Below, piece by piece: positions 23,079 to 33,944 of a stretch of 64,000 nucleotides of DNA. The stretch is from Plasmopara viticola (lineage: Eukaryota > Oomycota > Peronosporomycetes > Peronosporales > Peronosporaceae), in NCBI GenBank assembly GCA_001695595.3, contig MBPM02000118.1:110178-174177 (forward strand), given 5' to 3'. Under the pieces are notes generated by a model. That model saw only the letters and a program-made list of their open reading frames with translations, made no database searches and had not been told where the DNA came from. A program made the position numbers and the translations under genes. The stretch's first letter is position 1. Each line of letters begins with the position of its first letter.

Positions 23079-24707
23079 TTAGCCGCCGTGACGCGGCTCC
23101 TGAATAAGGCCAACGGCAAGCTCGTCCTCAGATGGATCGTCAGCCTGGCACAAGTCCTCAAGACCCAGACGCCCACCCACACCAAATTGACGCAGCAGAA
23201 ATTGTTTGCGATCCGAGTCACGACTGCGACTGTCAGATATGTCTTTTTCATCCAAGATCTCAGCTTGCAAAATTTCCTCCAAAACGTCCTCTAAAGTAAC
23301 AATGCCCAGTAGCGTGTGCATCTCGCCACTCTAACATTTATTGCAAATACGTAGGATTCAGACAACAAAGAGTACAAAACAATGACAGGTGCTAAACTCT
23401 TACCGCATTGGTTGTCTGAGGTTGCTTCACTAATACGAGGTGCGCACTTTCAGATTTAAATGTTCGCAAAAGTGCGCTCAGTCTGCAATCAGGGTCTACA
23501 AAACGCGTTGTTCGCCCAAAAATCTGATAAAAGCTTGACAGAAGAATACTTTCCTAACACGTACGAGCCAATGTAAGTCCCGGCCTGACGCCAGGCGTAA
23601 GCGCCATTCACGTACCTTTAAATCGGCAAAGATAAGGTCCTTGACGTGTATGGTTCCGAGAATATCGTCGACGGACACGCCATGAACGAGCACGCGCGAG
23701 AACCCGCTTGCTAATATATTGAGAATGAGAGCTCGGTCGAGCACGGCAGTTATTGGCATCATGAATACTTTTTCGACAGGAGTCATGATGCTCCGCACTG
23801 TCTTGTTTCCAAAAGTCATAGCACCACGGATAATACTGCTTTCATCCTTATCAATCATCTGTTCCTTTTCGTGGATGTCAATTATCTCTGCTAGCTGCAC
23901 GGCGAAGAGTTTTATGTAAACTCATCAAAGTACGCGCTTTTGCGAGCGAGTGCAATGCGTACCTGTCTTTTCGTAAACACTGTACCGATGTCTTCTCCTA
24001 AAATTGCATCCAGTACTAAACTGATGGGCTTCGCGAAAATGTAAAAGAGGATGATCAAGACGCGAACGAGCGGTACTACCTTGCCTCCAATTACTAGAAA
24101 TCAAACATATTCAATAAGCAAAAGCAAAATCCAGAAGTAAAAAATTAATACCAAGTGCATATCGAGAGCAAAGGGCTTGCGGGATAATTTCTCCAAAGAT
24201 CAAAATAAGAATCGTCGATGTAACAAATCCGAGCAGTCCTACATCAACGTCACCAAAGCTTAAATATGTATAAAAGCGCTACCACTTCAACTTACCACTC
24301 GTCAGGTCGGCCGTGATGATAGATGTAAGTACGTTTACTGAGACATTACCCAGAAGCAACGTCGTGAGCAGCAAATTACCGTTGCGACGCAGCGGTATAA
24401 CCTTCTTAGCTGCCCTGCTGTTCATGCGTTCTCTCTCTGTCGCATGTTCGTCTTCACCCGCAGCCACGACGATCTCCAAGCCGATGAGATCCAGCGACAT
24501 CAGGCCAAGTCCCAAGCCGGCAAACATGGATGAAAGTGTCAGCAGCAGCACCAGAGCGCTCACTTGCAGCGCAATGTCCTCTCTGCTAAGTTCCGCTTTC
24601 TCCTCACTACTCCCAAGCCCTCCAGTATTGGCCGCCACACGCATAAACTGCGTCACTGAGAATATAACGAGGCCACAAACCTGCCGCCGTGTGGCGAACA
24701 TTGTCAT
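23079..24707 (-). CDS. CNNM/Mam3-type (DUF21 + CBS pair) membrane protein, six exons
   Basis: Minus-strand exons, by plus coordinates: 24296-24707, 24152-24238, 23963-24093, 23616-23894, 23404-23495, 23079-23330. The introns are GT-AG and 57, 58, 68, 120 and 73 bp long. The protein (about 418 aa) has a hydrophobic N-terminus, DUF21 membrane segments (about 49-80, 110-133, 140-158), the family hallmark GEIIPQALCSRYA in exon 2, then a CBS pair with MTPVEKVFMMP in exon 4 and LGIVTLEDVLEEIL in exon 6. The family is implicated in Mg2+/divalent-cation homeostasis at membranes. Exon 4 to exon 5 is out of frame with the obvious donor; a donor 4 bp downstream (exon ending at 23612) restores the frame, so this junction is unsettled. 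ATG 24707 is preferred because it is conserved in copy A. Confidence 0.8.
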
Positions 24708-25340
24708 GTTACTACTTCGAAACGGGAGCGAAAGTTTCCTAAAAATAGACGGATTGCGCTGAATTTTTTGGTGTAGATAACTGCACTGATAAATCGCGTG
24801 CCTGCTTTCGGTCTGGATGGGACACACCTACAATTTGCAGTTGTGAGCATTCGGAGTCGCTGCAGATGATGCTGGCGGTGCTTCGAAAGAGATCGAACTA
24901 AAATGCTGTTGATTTATAAAGAGATCCAAGTCCCACCCTGATCTCCGTACAGCTGCGACACGAAGCCAAGACTTAAACCAGCTCGTGGTCGACAATTGCA
25001 CTGCAACTATCTCTGTTTGCTTAATTGACTTAAGTGTCTTCTGTAGTATTTTGTCGCCGCAGATCTCGTCTGGCCATGAAACAATGACGTTGAGCCGAAA
25101 TTTGAATGCGTATCTAGACCATACGACATTCTATATCTCAATTGAGGTGGAAGGACATTGCACAACTGCTCGAGTAGGCGGCGCATACTCGTCTGTAAAA
25201 TGGGGTAGCTTGCCTTTCTTTCTGGTTTGAGTTATCGACCCTTTCTGCCGTAGTGGCAATCAGGGCAATAAAAATTGTTTGTCATTAATTAACGAAGACG
25301 CTCCACAATTATCGATGAACACGATATTACGTAGCCGGCG
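24708..25340. promoter_or_regulatory. upstream flank of the CNNM gene, conserved in both copies
   Basis: This flank aligns in patches with 10601-11320 (for example TCGCCGCAGATCT). It holds no convincing gene and probably carries the CNNM promoter. No specific element was recognised. Confidence 0.4.
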
Positions 25341-25744
25341 CCACCGGAAGGGTACACCAAAATTTGCATTACTCTAGAAAAACATATGCAGCAGTACTTT
25401 TCGCAGAAATCTGTGGCTGCAAAGTTCCAGAAGCACTAAGTTCTTAACAGACCGTAACAAGGAACTTAAAAACCTCTATAAGGGCTTGTCATTAGCAACT
25501 GTGTACTAGCTAGAGCTCGTCCAACTCATCCGAAACACAACTTTGGATTAAAAAGAAGCAGACGCCGAAAGAATTATTCACAACATCACTAAAGACCTGA
25601 AGTGTCGGATGCAGTAAACGCGAGAACTTTTGGAAAGCCAATTCGACAGCTTCATGTAAGAAGCGTAGACTACAAAATGCAATTACCTCACTTTCGCTTT
25701 CAATATGTGACTTTGGATATGATTTGGTAAATCATTCATGAGTT
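25341..25744. other. intergenic stretch between copy B and the left tRNA array
   Basis: No gene or repeat recognised. The array starts abruptly near 25745 in the middle of a spacer. Confidence 0.5.
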
Positions 25745-26031
25745 CTAACAAACATCAACACACGTACATCTTATACTCACACGCACGAACGACGAGGGCA
25801 GAAAACTACACCATTAATATTCTTACTCTCTTTACATTCTTCTAAAATAGAAGCGCTTGAGAATAGCGATATTTCTTTTTTTAACGAGCGCGTATGCAGA
25901 TATTGTCACGATTATAATTCAAAGCGAAGACTAACATTGTTTGGAACGCGAGCATAAAGTCCCTAAAGAGAGCGCCTCCTAACCAAAAGTGAAGATTGAG
26001 TGACCAAAAAAGAGCAAATGATAGCACAATG

Positions 26032-26104
26032 TTCCCACACCGGGACTCGAACCCGGGTCTGCTGGGTGAAAGCCAGCTATCCTAACCGCCTAGACTATAT
26101 GGGA
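26032..26104 (-). tRNA. tRNA-Glu(UUC), left copy 1
   Basis: Array consensus: 7-bp acceptor stem, discriminator A, no encoded CCA. Anticodon TTC at 26068-26070 (minus). Confidence 0.97.
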
Positions 26105-26413
26105 AGGCTCGAGGAGACAACCTACCAAACAGTCACATCAACACACGTACATCCTATACTCACACGCACGAAAGACGAGAGCAGAAAACTACACCATTGG
26201 TATTCTTGCTCTCTTCACATTCTTCTAGAATAGAAGCGCTTGAGGATAGCGATATTTCTTTTTTTATCGAGCGCGTATGCAGATTTTGTCACGAATATAA
26301 ATCAAAGCGAAGACTAACATTGTTTGGAACGCGAGCATAAAGTACCTAAAGAGAGCGCCTTCTAACCAAAAGTGAAGATTGAGTGACCAAAAAGAGCAAA
26401 TTATAGCACAATG

Positions 26414-26486
26414 TTCCCACACCGGGACTCGAACCCGGGTCTGCTGGGTGAAAGCCAGCTATCCTAACCGCCTAGACTATATGGGA
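26414..26486 (-). tRNA. tRNA-Glu(UUC), left copy 2
   Basis: Consensus. Anticodon at 26450-26452. Confidence 0.97.
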
Positions 26487-26796
26487 AGGCTTAAGTAGAC
26501 AACCTACCAAACAGTCACATCAACACACGTACATCTTATACTCACCCGCACGAAAGACGAGAGCAGAAAACTACACCATTAATATTCTTACTCTCTTCAC
26601 ATTCTTCTAAAATAGAAGCGCTTGAGAATAGCGATATTTCTTTTTTTATCGAGCGCGTATGCAGATATTGTCACGATTACAAATCAAAGCGAAGACTAAC
26701 ATTGTTTGGAACGCGAGCATAAAGTCCCTAAAGAGAGCGCCTTCTAACCAAAATTGAAGATTGAGTGACCAAAAAAGAGCAAATGATAGCACAATG

Positions 26797-26869
26797 TTCC
26801 CACACCGGGACTCGAACCCGGGTCTGCTGGGTGAAAGCCAGCTTTCCTAACCGCCTAGACTATATGGGA
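26797..26869 (-). tRNA. tRNA-Glu(UUC), left copy 3
   Basis: One change from consensus: T25 to A at the base of the D stem. Anticodon at 26833-26835. Confidence 0.93.
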
Positions 26870-27179
26870 AGGCTTGAGGAGACAACCTACCAAACAGTCA
26901 CATCAACACACGTACATCCTATACTCACACGCACGAAAGACGAGAGCAGAAAACTACACCATTGGTATTCTTGCTCTCTTCACATTCTTCTAGAATAGAA
27001 GCGCTTGAGGATAGCGATATTTCTTTTTTTATCGAGCGCGTATGCAGATTTCGTCACGAATATAAATCAAAGCGAAGACTAACATTGTTTGGAACGCGAG
27101 CATAAAGTACCTAAAGAGAGCGCCTTCTAACCAAAAGTGAAGATTGAGTGACCAAAAAAGAGCAAATTATAGCACAATG

Positions 27180-27252
27180 TTCCCACACCGGGACTCGAAC
27201 CCGGGTCTGCTGGGTGAAAGCCAGCTATCCTAACCGCCTAGACTATATGGGA
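27180..27252 (-). tRNA. tRNA-Glu(UUC), left copy 4
   Basis: Consensus. Anticodon at 27216-27218. Confidence 0.97.
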
Positions 27253-27562
27253 AGGCTTAAGTAGACAACCTACCAAACAGTCACATCAACACACGTACAT
27301 CTTATACTCACACGCACGAACGACGAGGGCAGAAAACTACACCATTAATATTCTTACTCTCTTTACATTCTTCTAAAATAGAAGCGCTTGAGAATAGCGA
27401 TATTTCTTTTTTTATCGAGCGCGTATGCAGATATTGTCACGATTACAAATCAAAGCGAAGACTAACATTGTTTGGAGCGCGAGCATAAAGTCCCTAAAGA
27501 GAGCGCCTCCTAACCAAAATTGAAGATTGAGTGACCAAAAAAGAGCAAATGATAGCACAATG

Positions 27563-27635
27563 TTCCCACACCGGGACTCGAACCCGGGTCTGCTCGGAGA
27601 AAGCCAGCTTTCCTAACCGCCTAACCTATATGGGA
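27563..27635 (-). tRNA. tRNA-Glu(UUC), left copy 5, damaged
   Basis: A37 is T, the 3' anticodon stem has a mismatch, and the D stem/A box is altered (GTCT to GGTT). Anticodon TTC is kept at 27599-27601. Probably poorly functional. Confidence 0.65.
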
Positions 27636-27946
27636 AGGCTTAAGTAGACAGCCTACCAAACAGTCACATCAACACACGTACATCTTGTACTAACACGCAC
27701 GAACGACGATAGCAGAAAGCTACACCATTAATATTCTTACTCTCTTCACATTCTTCTAGAATAAAAGCGCTTGAGGATAGCGATATTTCTTTTTTTTATC
27801 GAGCGCGTATCCAGATATTGTCACGATTATAATTCAAAGTGAAGACTAACATTGTTGGGAACGCGAGCATAAAATTCTTAAAGAGAGCGCCTTCTAACCA
27901 AAATTGAAGATTGAGTGACCAAAAATAAGCAAATTATAGCACAATG

Positions 27947-28019
27947 TTGCCACACCGGGACTCGAACCCAGGTCTGATGGGTGAAAGCCAGCTATCCTAA
28001 TCGCCTAGACTATATGGAA
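27947..28019 (-). pseudogene. tRNA-Glu(UUC)-like, left copy 6, decayed
   Basis: C71 mismatch in the acceptor stem, a broken 5' acceptor strand (TTCCATA), and changes in the T stem, D loop and anticodon stem. The unit after it is one of the two 307-bp short units. Confidence 0.7.
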
Positions 28020-28253
28020 AGGCTTAAGTTGACAACCTACCAGACTGTCACATCAACACACGTACATCTTATACACTCACGCACGATCCACGAGATCAAA
28101 AACTACACCGTTAGTAATCTACTCCCACCACATTCGACCAGAATAAAAGCGCTTAAGGAATAGCGACATACGAGCATGAGGTCCCTAAAGAGAGCGCCTT
28201 CTAACCAAAATTGAAGATTGAATGACCAAAAAAGAGCAAATGATAGCACAATG

Positions 28254-28326
28254 TTCCCACACCGGGACTCGAACCCGGGTCTGCTGGGTGAAAGCCAGCT
28301 TATCTAACCGCCTAACCTATATGGGA
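28254..28326 (-). tRNA. tRNA-Glu(UUC), left copy 7, D arm altered
   Basis: Acceptor, T and anticodon arms are consensus; the D arm carries several changes. Anticodon at 28290-28292. Confidence 0.75.
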
Positions 28327-28637
28327 AGGCTTAAGTAGACAGCCTACCAAACAGTCACATCAACACACGTACATCTTGTACTCACACGCACGAACGACGA
28401 GAGCAGAAAGCTACACCATTAATATTCTTACTCTCTTCACATTCTTCTAGAATAAAAGCGCTTGAGGATAGCGATATTTCTTTTTTTAATCGAGCGCGTA
28501 TGCAGATATTGTCACGATTATAATTCAAAGCGAAGACTAACATTGTTTGGAACGCGAGCATAAAATCCCTAAAGAGAGCGCCTTCTAACCAAAATTGAAG
28601 ATTGAGTGAACAAAAATAAGCAAATTATAGCACAATG

Positions 28638-28710
28638 TTCCCACACCGGGACTCGAACCCGGGTCTGCTGGGTGAAAGCCAGCTATCCTAACCGCCTAGA
28701 CTATATGGGA
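28638..28710 (-). tRNA. tRNA-Glu(UUC), left copy 8
   Basis: Consensus. Anticodon at 28674-28676. Confidence 0.96.
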
Positions 28711-29015
28711 AGGCTTAAGTACACAACCCGCCAAACAATTACATCATCACAAGCACATCTTATACTCACACGCACGAACGACGAGAGCAGAAAACTACAC
28801 CACTAATATTCTTTCTCTCTTCACATTCTTCTAGAATAAAAGCGCTTGAGGATAGCGATATTTCTATTTTTTATCGATCGCGTATGCAAGTATTGACATA
28901 AATCAAAGCGAAGACTATCATTGTTTCGAACGCGAGCATAAAGTCCCCATAGAGAGCGCCTTCTAACCAAAATTAAAGATTGAGTCACCAAAAAAGAGCA
29001 AATTGTAGCACAATG

Positions 29016-29088
29016 TTGCCACACCAGGACTCGAACCCGGGTCTGCTGGGTGAAAGCCAGCTATCCTAACCGCCTAGACTTTATGGGA
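29016..29088 (-). tRNA. tRNA-Glu(UUC), left copy 9, acceptor mismatch
   Basis: C2/C71 mismatch in the acceptor stem, conserved U8 replaced by A, and a G-U pair in the T stem. Anticodon at 29052-29054. First member of the duplicated 752-bp dimer. Confidence 0.65.
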
Positions 29089-29389
29089 AGGCTTAAGTAG
29101 ACAACCTTCCAAACTGTAACCTCAACATCTTATACTCACACGCACGAACGACGAGAGCAGAGAACTACACCATGAATATTCTTACTCTCTTCACATTCTT
29201 CTACAATAAAAGCGCTTGAGGATGGCGATATTCTTTTTTCATCGAGCGCGTATGCAGATATTGTCACGATTATAATTCAAAGCGAAGACTAATATTGTTT
29301 GGAACGCGAGCATAAAATTCTTGAAGAGAGGGCCTTCTTACCAAAATTGAAGATTGAGTGACCAAAAAAGAGCAAACTATAGAACAATG

Positions 29390-29462
29390 TTCCCACACCG
29401 GGACTCGCACCCGGGTCTGCTGGGTGAAAGCCAGCTTTTCTAACCGCCTAACCTATATGAGA
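29390..29462 (-). tRNA. tRNA-Glu(UUC), left copy 10, damaged
   Basis: T-loop/B-box change (GGTGCGAGTCC), D-arm changes and an acceptor change (TCTCATA). Anticodon at 29426-29428. Confidence 0.6.
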
Positions 29463-29767
29463 AGGCTTATGTAGACAGCCTACCAAACAGTCACATCAAC
29501 ACACATACATCTTGAACTCACACGCACGAACAAAGATATCAGAAAGCTACACCATTAATATTCTTACTCTCTTCACATTCTTCTAGAATAAAAGCGCTTG
29601 AGGATAGCGATATTTCTTTTTTTTATTGAGCGCGTATGCAAATATTGACATAAATCAAAGCGAAGACTATCATTGTTTCGAACGCGAGCATAAAGTCCCC
29701 ATAGAGAGCGCCTTCTAACCAAAATTAAAGATTGAGTCACCAAAAAAGAGCAAATTGTAGCACAATG

Positions 29768-29840
29768 TTGCCACACCAGGACTCGAACCCGGGTCTGCTG
29801 GGTGAAAGCCAGCTATCCTAACCGCCTAGACTTTATGGGA
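29768..29840 (-). tRNA. tRNA-Glu(UUC), left copy 11, acceptor mismatch
   Basis: Same variant as left copy 9, 752 bp away. Anticodon at 29804-29806. Confidence 0.65.
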
Positions 29841-30141
29841 AGGCTTAAGTAGACAACCTTCCAAACTGTAACCTCAACATCTTATACTCACACGCACGAA
29901 CGACGAGAGCAGAGAACTACACCATGAATATTCTTACTCTCTTCACATTCTTCTACAATAAAAGCGCTTGAGGATGGCGATATTCTTTTTTCATCGAGCG
30001 CGTATGCAGATATTGTCACGATTATAATTCAAAGCGAAGACTAATATTGTTTGGAACGCGAGCATAAAATTCTTGAAGAGAGGGCCTTCTTACCAAAATT
30101 GAAGATTGAGTGACCAAAAAAGAGCAAACTATAGAACAATG

Positions 30142-30214
30142 TTCCCACACCGGGACTCGCACCCGGGTCTGCTGGGTGAAAGCCAGCTTTTCTAACCGCC
30201 TAACCTATATGGGA
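30142..30214 (-). tRNA. tRNA-Glu(UUC), left copy 12, damaged
   Basis: Same B-box and D-arm variant as left copy 10 but with an intact TCCCATA acceptor strand. Anticodon at 30178-30180. Confidence 0.65.
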
Positions 30215-30524
30215 AGGCTTATGTAGACAGCCTACCAAACAGTCACATCAACACACATACATCTTGAACTCACACGCACGAACAAAGATATCAGAAAGCT
30301 ACACCATTAATATTCTTACTCTCTTCACATTCTTCTAGAATAAAAGCGCTTGAGGATAGCGATATTTCTTTTTTTATCGAGCGCGTAAGCAGATATTGTC
30401 ACGATTATAATTCAAAGCGAAGACTAACATTGTTTGGAACGCGAGCATAAAATCCCTAAAGAGAGCGCCTTCTAACCAAAAGTGAAGATTGAGTGACCAA
30501 AAAAGAGCAAATGATAGCACAATG

Positions 30525-30597
30525 TTGCCACACCGGGACTCGAACCCGGGTCTGCTGGGTGAAAGCCAGCTTTCCTAACCGCCTAGACTATATGGGA
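30525..30597 (-). tRNA. tRNA-Glu(UUC), left copy 13, acceptor mismatch
   Basis: C2/C71 mismatch plus T25 to A. Anticodon at 30561-30563. Confidence 0.72.
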
Positions 30598-30901
30598 AGG
30601 CTTAAGTAGACAACCCGCCAAACAGTTACATCATCACAAGCACATCTTATACTCACACGCACGAACGACGAGAGCAGAAAAGTACACCATTAATATCCTT
30701 ACTCTCTTCACATTCTTCTAGAATAAAAGCGCTTGAGGATAGCGATATTTCTTTTTTTTATTGAGCGCGTATGCAAATATTGACATAAATCAAAGCGAAG
30801 ACTATCATTGTTTCGAACGCGAGCATAAAGTCCCCAAAGAGAGCGCCTTCTAACCAAAGTTAAAGATTGAGTCACCAAAAAGAGCAAATTGTAGCACAAT
30901 G

Positions 30902-30974
30902 TTGCCACACCAGGACTCGAACCCGGGTCTGCTGGGTGAAAGCCAGCTATCCTAATCGCCTAGACTTTATGGGA
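30902..30974 (-). tRNA. tRNA-Glu(UUC), left copy 14, acceptor mismatch
   Basis: C2/C71 mismatch, U8 to A, T-stem G-U pair and one D-loop change. Anticodon at 30938-30940. Confidence 0.65.
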
Positions 30975-31276
30975 AGGCTTAAGTAGACAACCTATCAAAC
31001 TGTAACCCCAACATCTTATACTCACACGCACGAACGACGAGAGCAGAAAACTACACCATTAATATTCTGTCTCTCTTCACATTCTTCTAGAATAAAAGCG
31101 CTTGAGGATGGTGATATTCTTTTTTTTATCGAGCGCGTATGCAAATATTGTCACGATTATAAATCAAAGCGAGGACTAACATTGTTTGGAACGCGAGCAT
31201 AAAATTCTTGAAGAGAGCGCCTTCTAACCAAAATTGAAGATTGAGTGACCAAAAAAGAGCAAATGATAGCACAATG

Positions 31277-31349
31277 TTCCCACACCGGGACTCGAACCCG
31301 GGTCTGCTGGGTGAAAGCCAGCTTTCCGAACCGCGTAACCTATATGGGA
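31277..31349 (-). tRNA. tRNA-Glu(UUC), left copy 15, D arm altered
   Basis: Acceptor, T and anticodon arms are consensus; the D arm and A box carry multiple changes. Anticodon at 31313-31315. Confidence 0.7.
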
Positions 31350-31660
31350 AGGCTTAAGTAGACAGCCTACCAAACAGTCACATCAACACACGTACATCTT
31401 GTACTCACACGCACGAACGACGATAGCAGAAAGCTACACCATTAATATTCTTACTCTCTTCACATTCTTCTAGAATAAAAGCGCTTGAGGATAGCGATAT
31501 TTCTTTTTTTTATCGAGCGCGTATGCAGATATTGTCACGATTATAAATCAAAGCGAAGACTAACATTGTTTGGAACGCGAGCATAAAATTCTTGAAGAGA
31601 GCGCCTTCTAACCAAAATTGAAGATTGAGTGACCAAAAAAGAGCAAATTATAGCACAATG

Positions 31661-31733
31661 TTGCCACACCGGGACTCGAACCCGGGTCTGCTGGGTGAAA
31701 GCCAGCTTTCCGAACCGCGTAACCTATATGGGA
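31661..31733 (-). tRNA. tRNA-Glu(UUC), left copy 16, damaged
   Basis: D-arm variant of left copy 15 plus the C2/C71 mismatch. Anticodon at 31697-31699. Confidence 0.62.
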
Positions 31734-32038
31734 AGGCTTAAGTAGACAGCCTACCAAACAGTCACATCAACACACGTACATCTTGTACTCACACGCACGA
31801 ACGACGATAGCAGAAAGCTACACCATTAATATTCTTACTCTCTTCACATTCTTCTAGAATAAAAGCGCTTGAGGATAGCGATATTTCTTTTTTTTATCGA
31901 GCGCGTATGCAACTATTGTCATAAGTCAAAGCGAAGACTAACATTGTTTGGAACACGAGCATAAAATCCCTAAAGAGAGCGCCTTCTAACCAAAATTGAA
32001 GATTGAGTGACCAAAAAAGAGCAAATTATAGCACAATG

Positions 32039-32111
32039 TTGCCACACCGGGACTCGAACCCGGGTCTACTGGTTGAAAGCCAGCTATCCTAACCGCCTAG
32101 ACTATATGGGA
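32039..32111 (-). tRNA. tRNA-Glu(UUC), left copy 17, acceptor mismatch
   Basis: C2/C71 mismatch, C38 to A in the anticodon loop and a G27-U43 wobble. Anticodon at 32075-32077. Confidence 0.68.
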
Positions 32112-32421
32112 AGGCTTAAGTAGACAACCCGCCAAACAGTCACATCAACACAAGGACATCTTATACTAACACGCACGAACGACGATAGCAGAAAGCTACA
32201 CCATTAATACTCTTACTCTCTTCACATTCTTCTAGAATAAAAGCGCTTGAGGATAGCGATATTTCTTTTTTTATCGAGCGCGTATGCAGATATTGTCACG
32301 ATTATAAGTCAAAGCGATGACTAACATTGTTTGGAACACGAGCATAAAATCCCTAAAGAGAGCGCCTTCTAACCAAAATTGAAGATTGAGTGACCAAAAA
32401 AGAGCAAATTATAGCACAATG

Positions 32422-32494
32422 TTGCCACACCGGGACTCGAAACCGGGTCTACTGGTTGAAAGCCAGCTATCCTAACCGCCTAGACTATATGGGA
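32422..32494 (-). tRNA. tRNA-Glu(UUC), left copy 18, acceptor mismatch
   Basis: As left copy 17 with one further T-arm/B-box change (GGTTTCGAG). Anticodon at 32458-32460. Confidence 0.62.
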
Positions 32495-32804
32495 AGGCTT
32501 AAGTAGACAACCCGCCAAACAGTCACATCAACACAAGCACATCTTATACTAACACGCACGAACGACGATAGCAGAAAGCTACACCATTAATACTCTTACT
32601 CTCTTCACATTCTTCTAGAATAAAAGCGCTTGAGGATGGCGATATTTCTTTTTTTATCGAGCGCGTATGCAGATATTGTCACGATTATAATTCAAAGCGA
32701 AGACTAACATTGTTTGGAACGCAAGCATAAAATTCTTAAAGAGAGCGCCTTCTAACCAAAATTGAAGATTGAGTGACCAAAAAAGAGCAAATTATAGCAC
32801 AATG

Positions 32805-32877
32805 TTGCCACACCGGGACTCGAACCCGGGTCTGCTGGGTGAAAGCCAGCTTTCCTAACCGCCTAGACTATATGGGA
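32805..32877 (-). tRNA. tRNA-Glu(UUC), left copy 19, acceptor mismatch
   Basis: C2/C71 mismatch plus T25 to A, the same variant as left copy 13. Anticodon at 32841-32843. Confidence 0.72.
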
Positions 32878-33183
32878 AGGCTAAAGTAGACAACCCGCCA
32901 AACAGTTACATCATCACAAGCACATCTTATACTAACACGCACGAACGACGTTAGCAGAAAGCTACACCATTAATATTCTTACTCTTTTCACATTCTTCTA
33001 GAATAAAAGCGCTTGAGGATAGCGATATTTCTTTTTTTTTATCGAGCGCGTATGCAAATATTGTCATAAGTCAAAGCGAAGACTAACATTGTTTGGAACA
33101 CGAGCATAAAATTCGTAAAGAGAGCGCCTTCTAACCAAAATTGAAGATTGAGTGACCAAAAATAAGCAAATTATAGCACAATG

Positions 33184-33256
33184 TTGCCACATCGGGACTC
33201 GAACCCGGGTCTGATGGGTGAAAGCCAGCTATCCTAACCGCCTAGACTATATGGGT
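33184..33256 (-). pseudogene. tRNA-Glu(UUC)-like, left copy 20, decayed
   Basis: C71 change, first base changed (ACCCATA), T-stem and anticodon-stem changes. Like left copy 6 it precedes a 307-bp short unit. Confidence 0.7.
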
Positions 33257-33490
33257 AAGCTTATGTTGACAACCTACCAAACTGTCACCTCAACACACGT
33301 ACATCTTAAACACACACGCACGATCCACGAGATCAAAAACTACACCGTTAGTAATCTACTCCCACCACATTCGATCAGAATAAAAGCGCTTAAGGAATAG
33401 CGACATGCGAGCATGAGGTCCCTAAAGAGAGCGCCTTCTAACCAAAAGTGACGATTGAATGACCAAAAAAGAGCAAATTATAGCACAATG

Positions 33491-33563
33491 TTCCCACACC
33501 GGGACTCGAACCCGGGTCTGCTGGGTGAAAGCCAGCCTTCCTAACCGCCTAACCTATATGGGA
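33491..33563 (-). tRNA. tRNA-Glu(UUC), left copy 21, D arm altered
   Basis: Only the D arm and position 26 region differ from consensus. Anticodon at 33527-33529. Confidence 0.75.
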
Positions 33564-33871
33564 AGGCTTAAGGAGGCAACCTACAAACAGTCAGATCAAC
33601 ACAAGCACATCTTATACTCACACGCACGAACGACGAGAGCAGAAAACTACACCATCAATTTTATTGCTCTCTTCACATTCGTCTAGAATAAAAGCGCTTG
33701 AGGATAGCGATATTTCTTTTTTATCGAGCGCGTATACAGATATCGTCACGAATATAAATCAAAGCGAAGACTAACATTATTTGAAACGTGAGCATAAAAT
33801 CCCTAAAGAGAGCGCCTTCTAACTAAAATTGAAGATTGAGTGACCAAAAAAGAGCAAATTATAGCACAATG

Positions 33872-33944
33872 TTGCCACACCGAGACTCGTACCCGGGTCT
33901 GCTGGGTGAAAGCCAGCTATCCTAACCGCCTAGACTTTATGGGA
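33872..33944 (-). tRNA. tRNA-Glu(UUC), left copy 22, damaged
   Basis: C2/C71 mismatch, T-arm changes (GGTACGAGTCTCG) and U8 to A. Anticodon at 33908-33910. Last unit before the central spacer. Confidence 0.6.

Larger units (their letters stand above)
20269..25340. repeat. segmental duplication, copy B (NAT10 remnant + CNNM)
   Basis: Same order and orientation as 5713-11320 but about 0.5 kb shorter, mainly from deletions inside the NAT10 remnant. A tRNA-Glu array follows on the right here as it does after copy A, which suggests the duplicated segment originally included the array. Confidence 0.85.

Noticed and set aside
24313..24762. 149-residue plus-strand frame opposite CNNM exon 1
   Set aside because: It is antisense to an exon with clear DUF21 features, and its own composition shows no domain.
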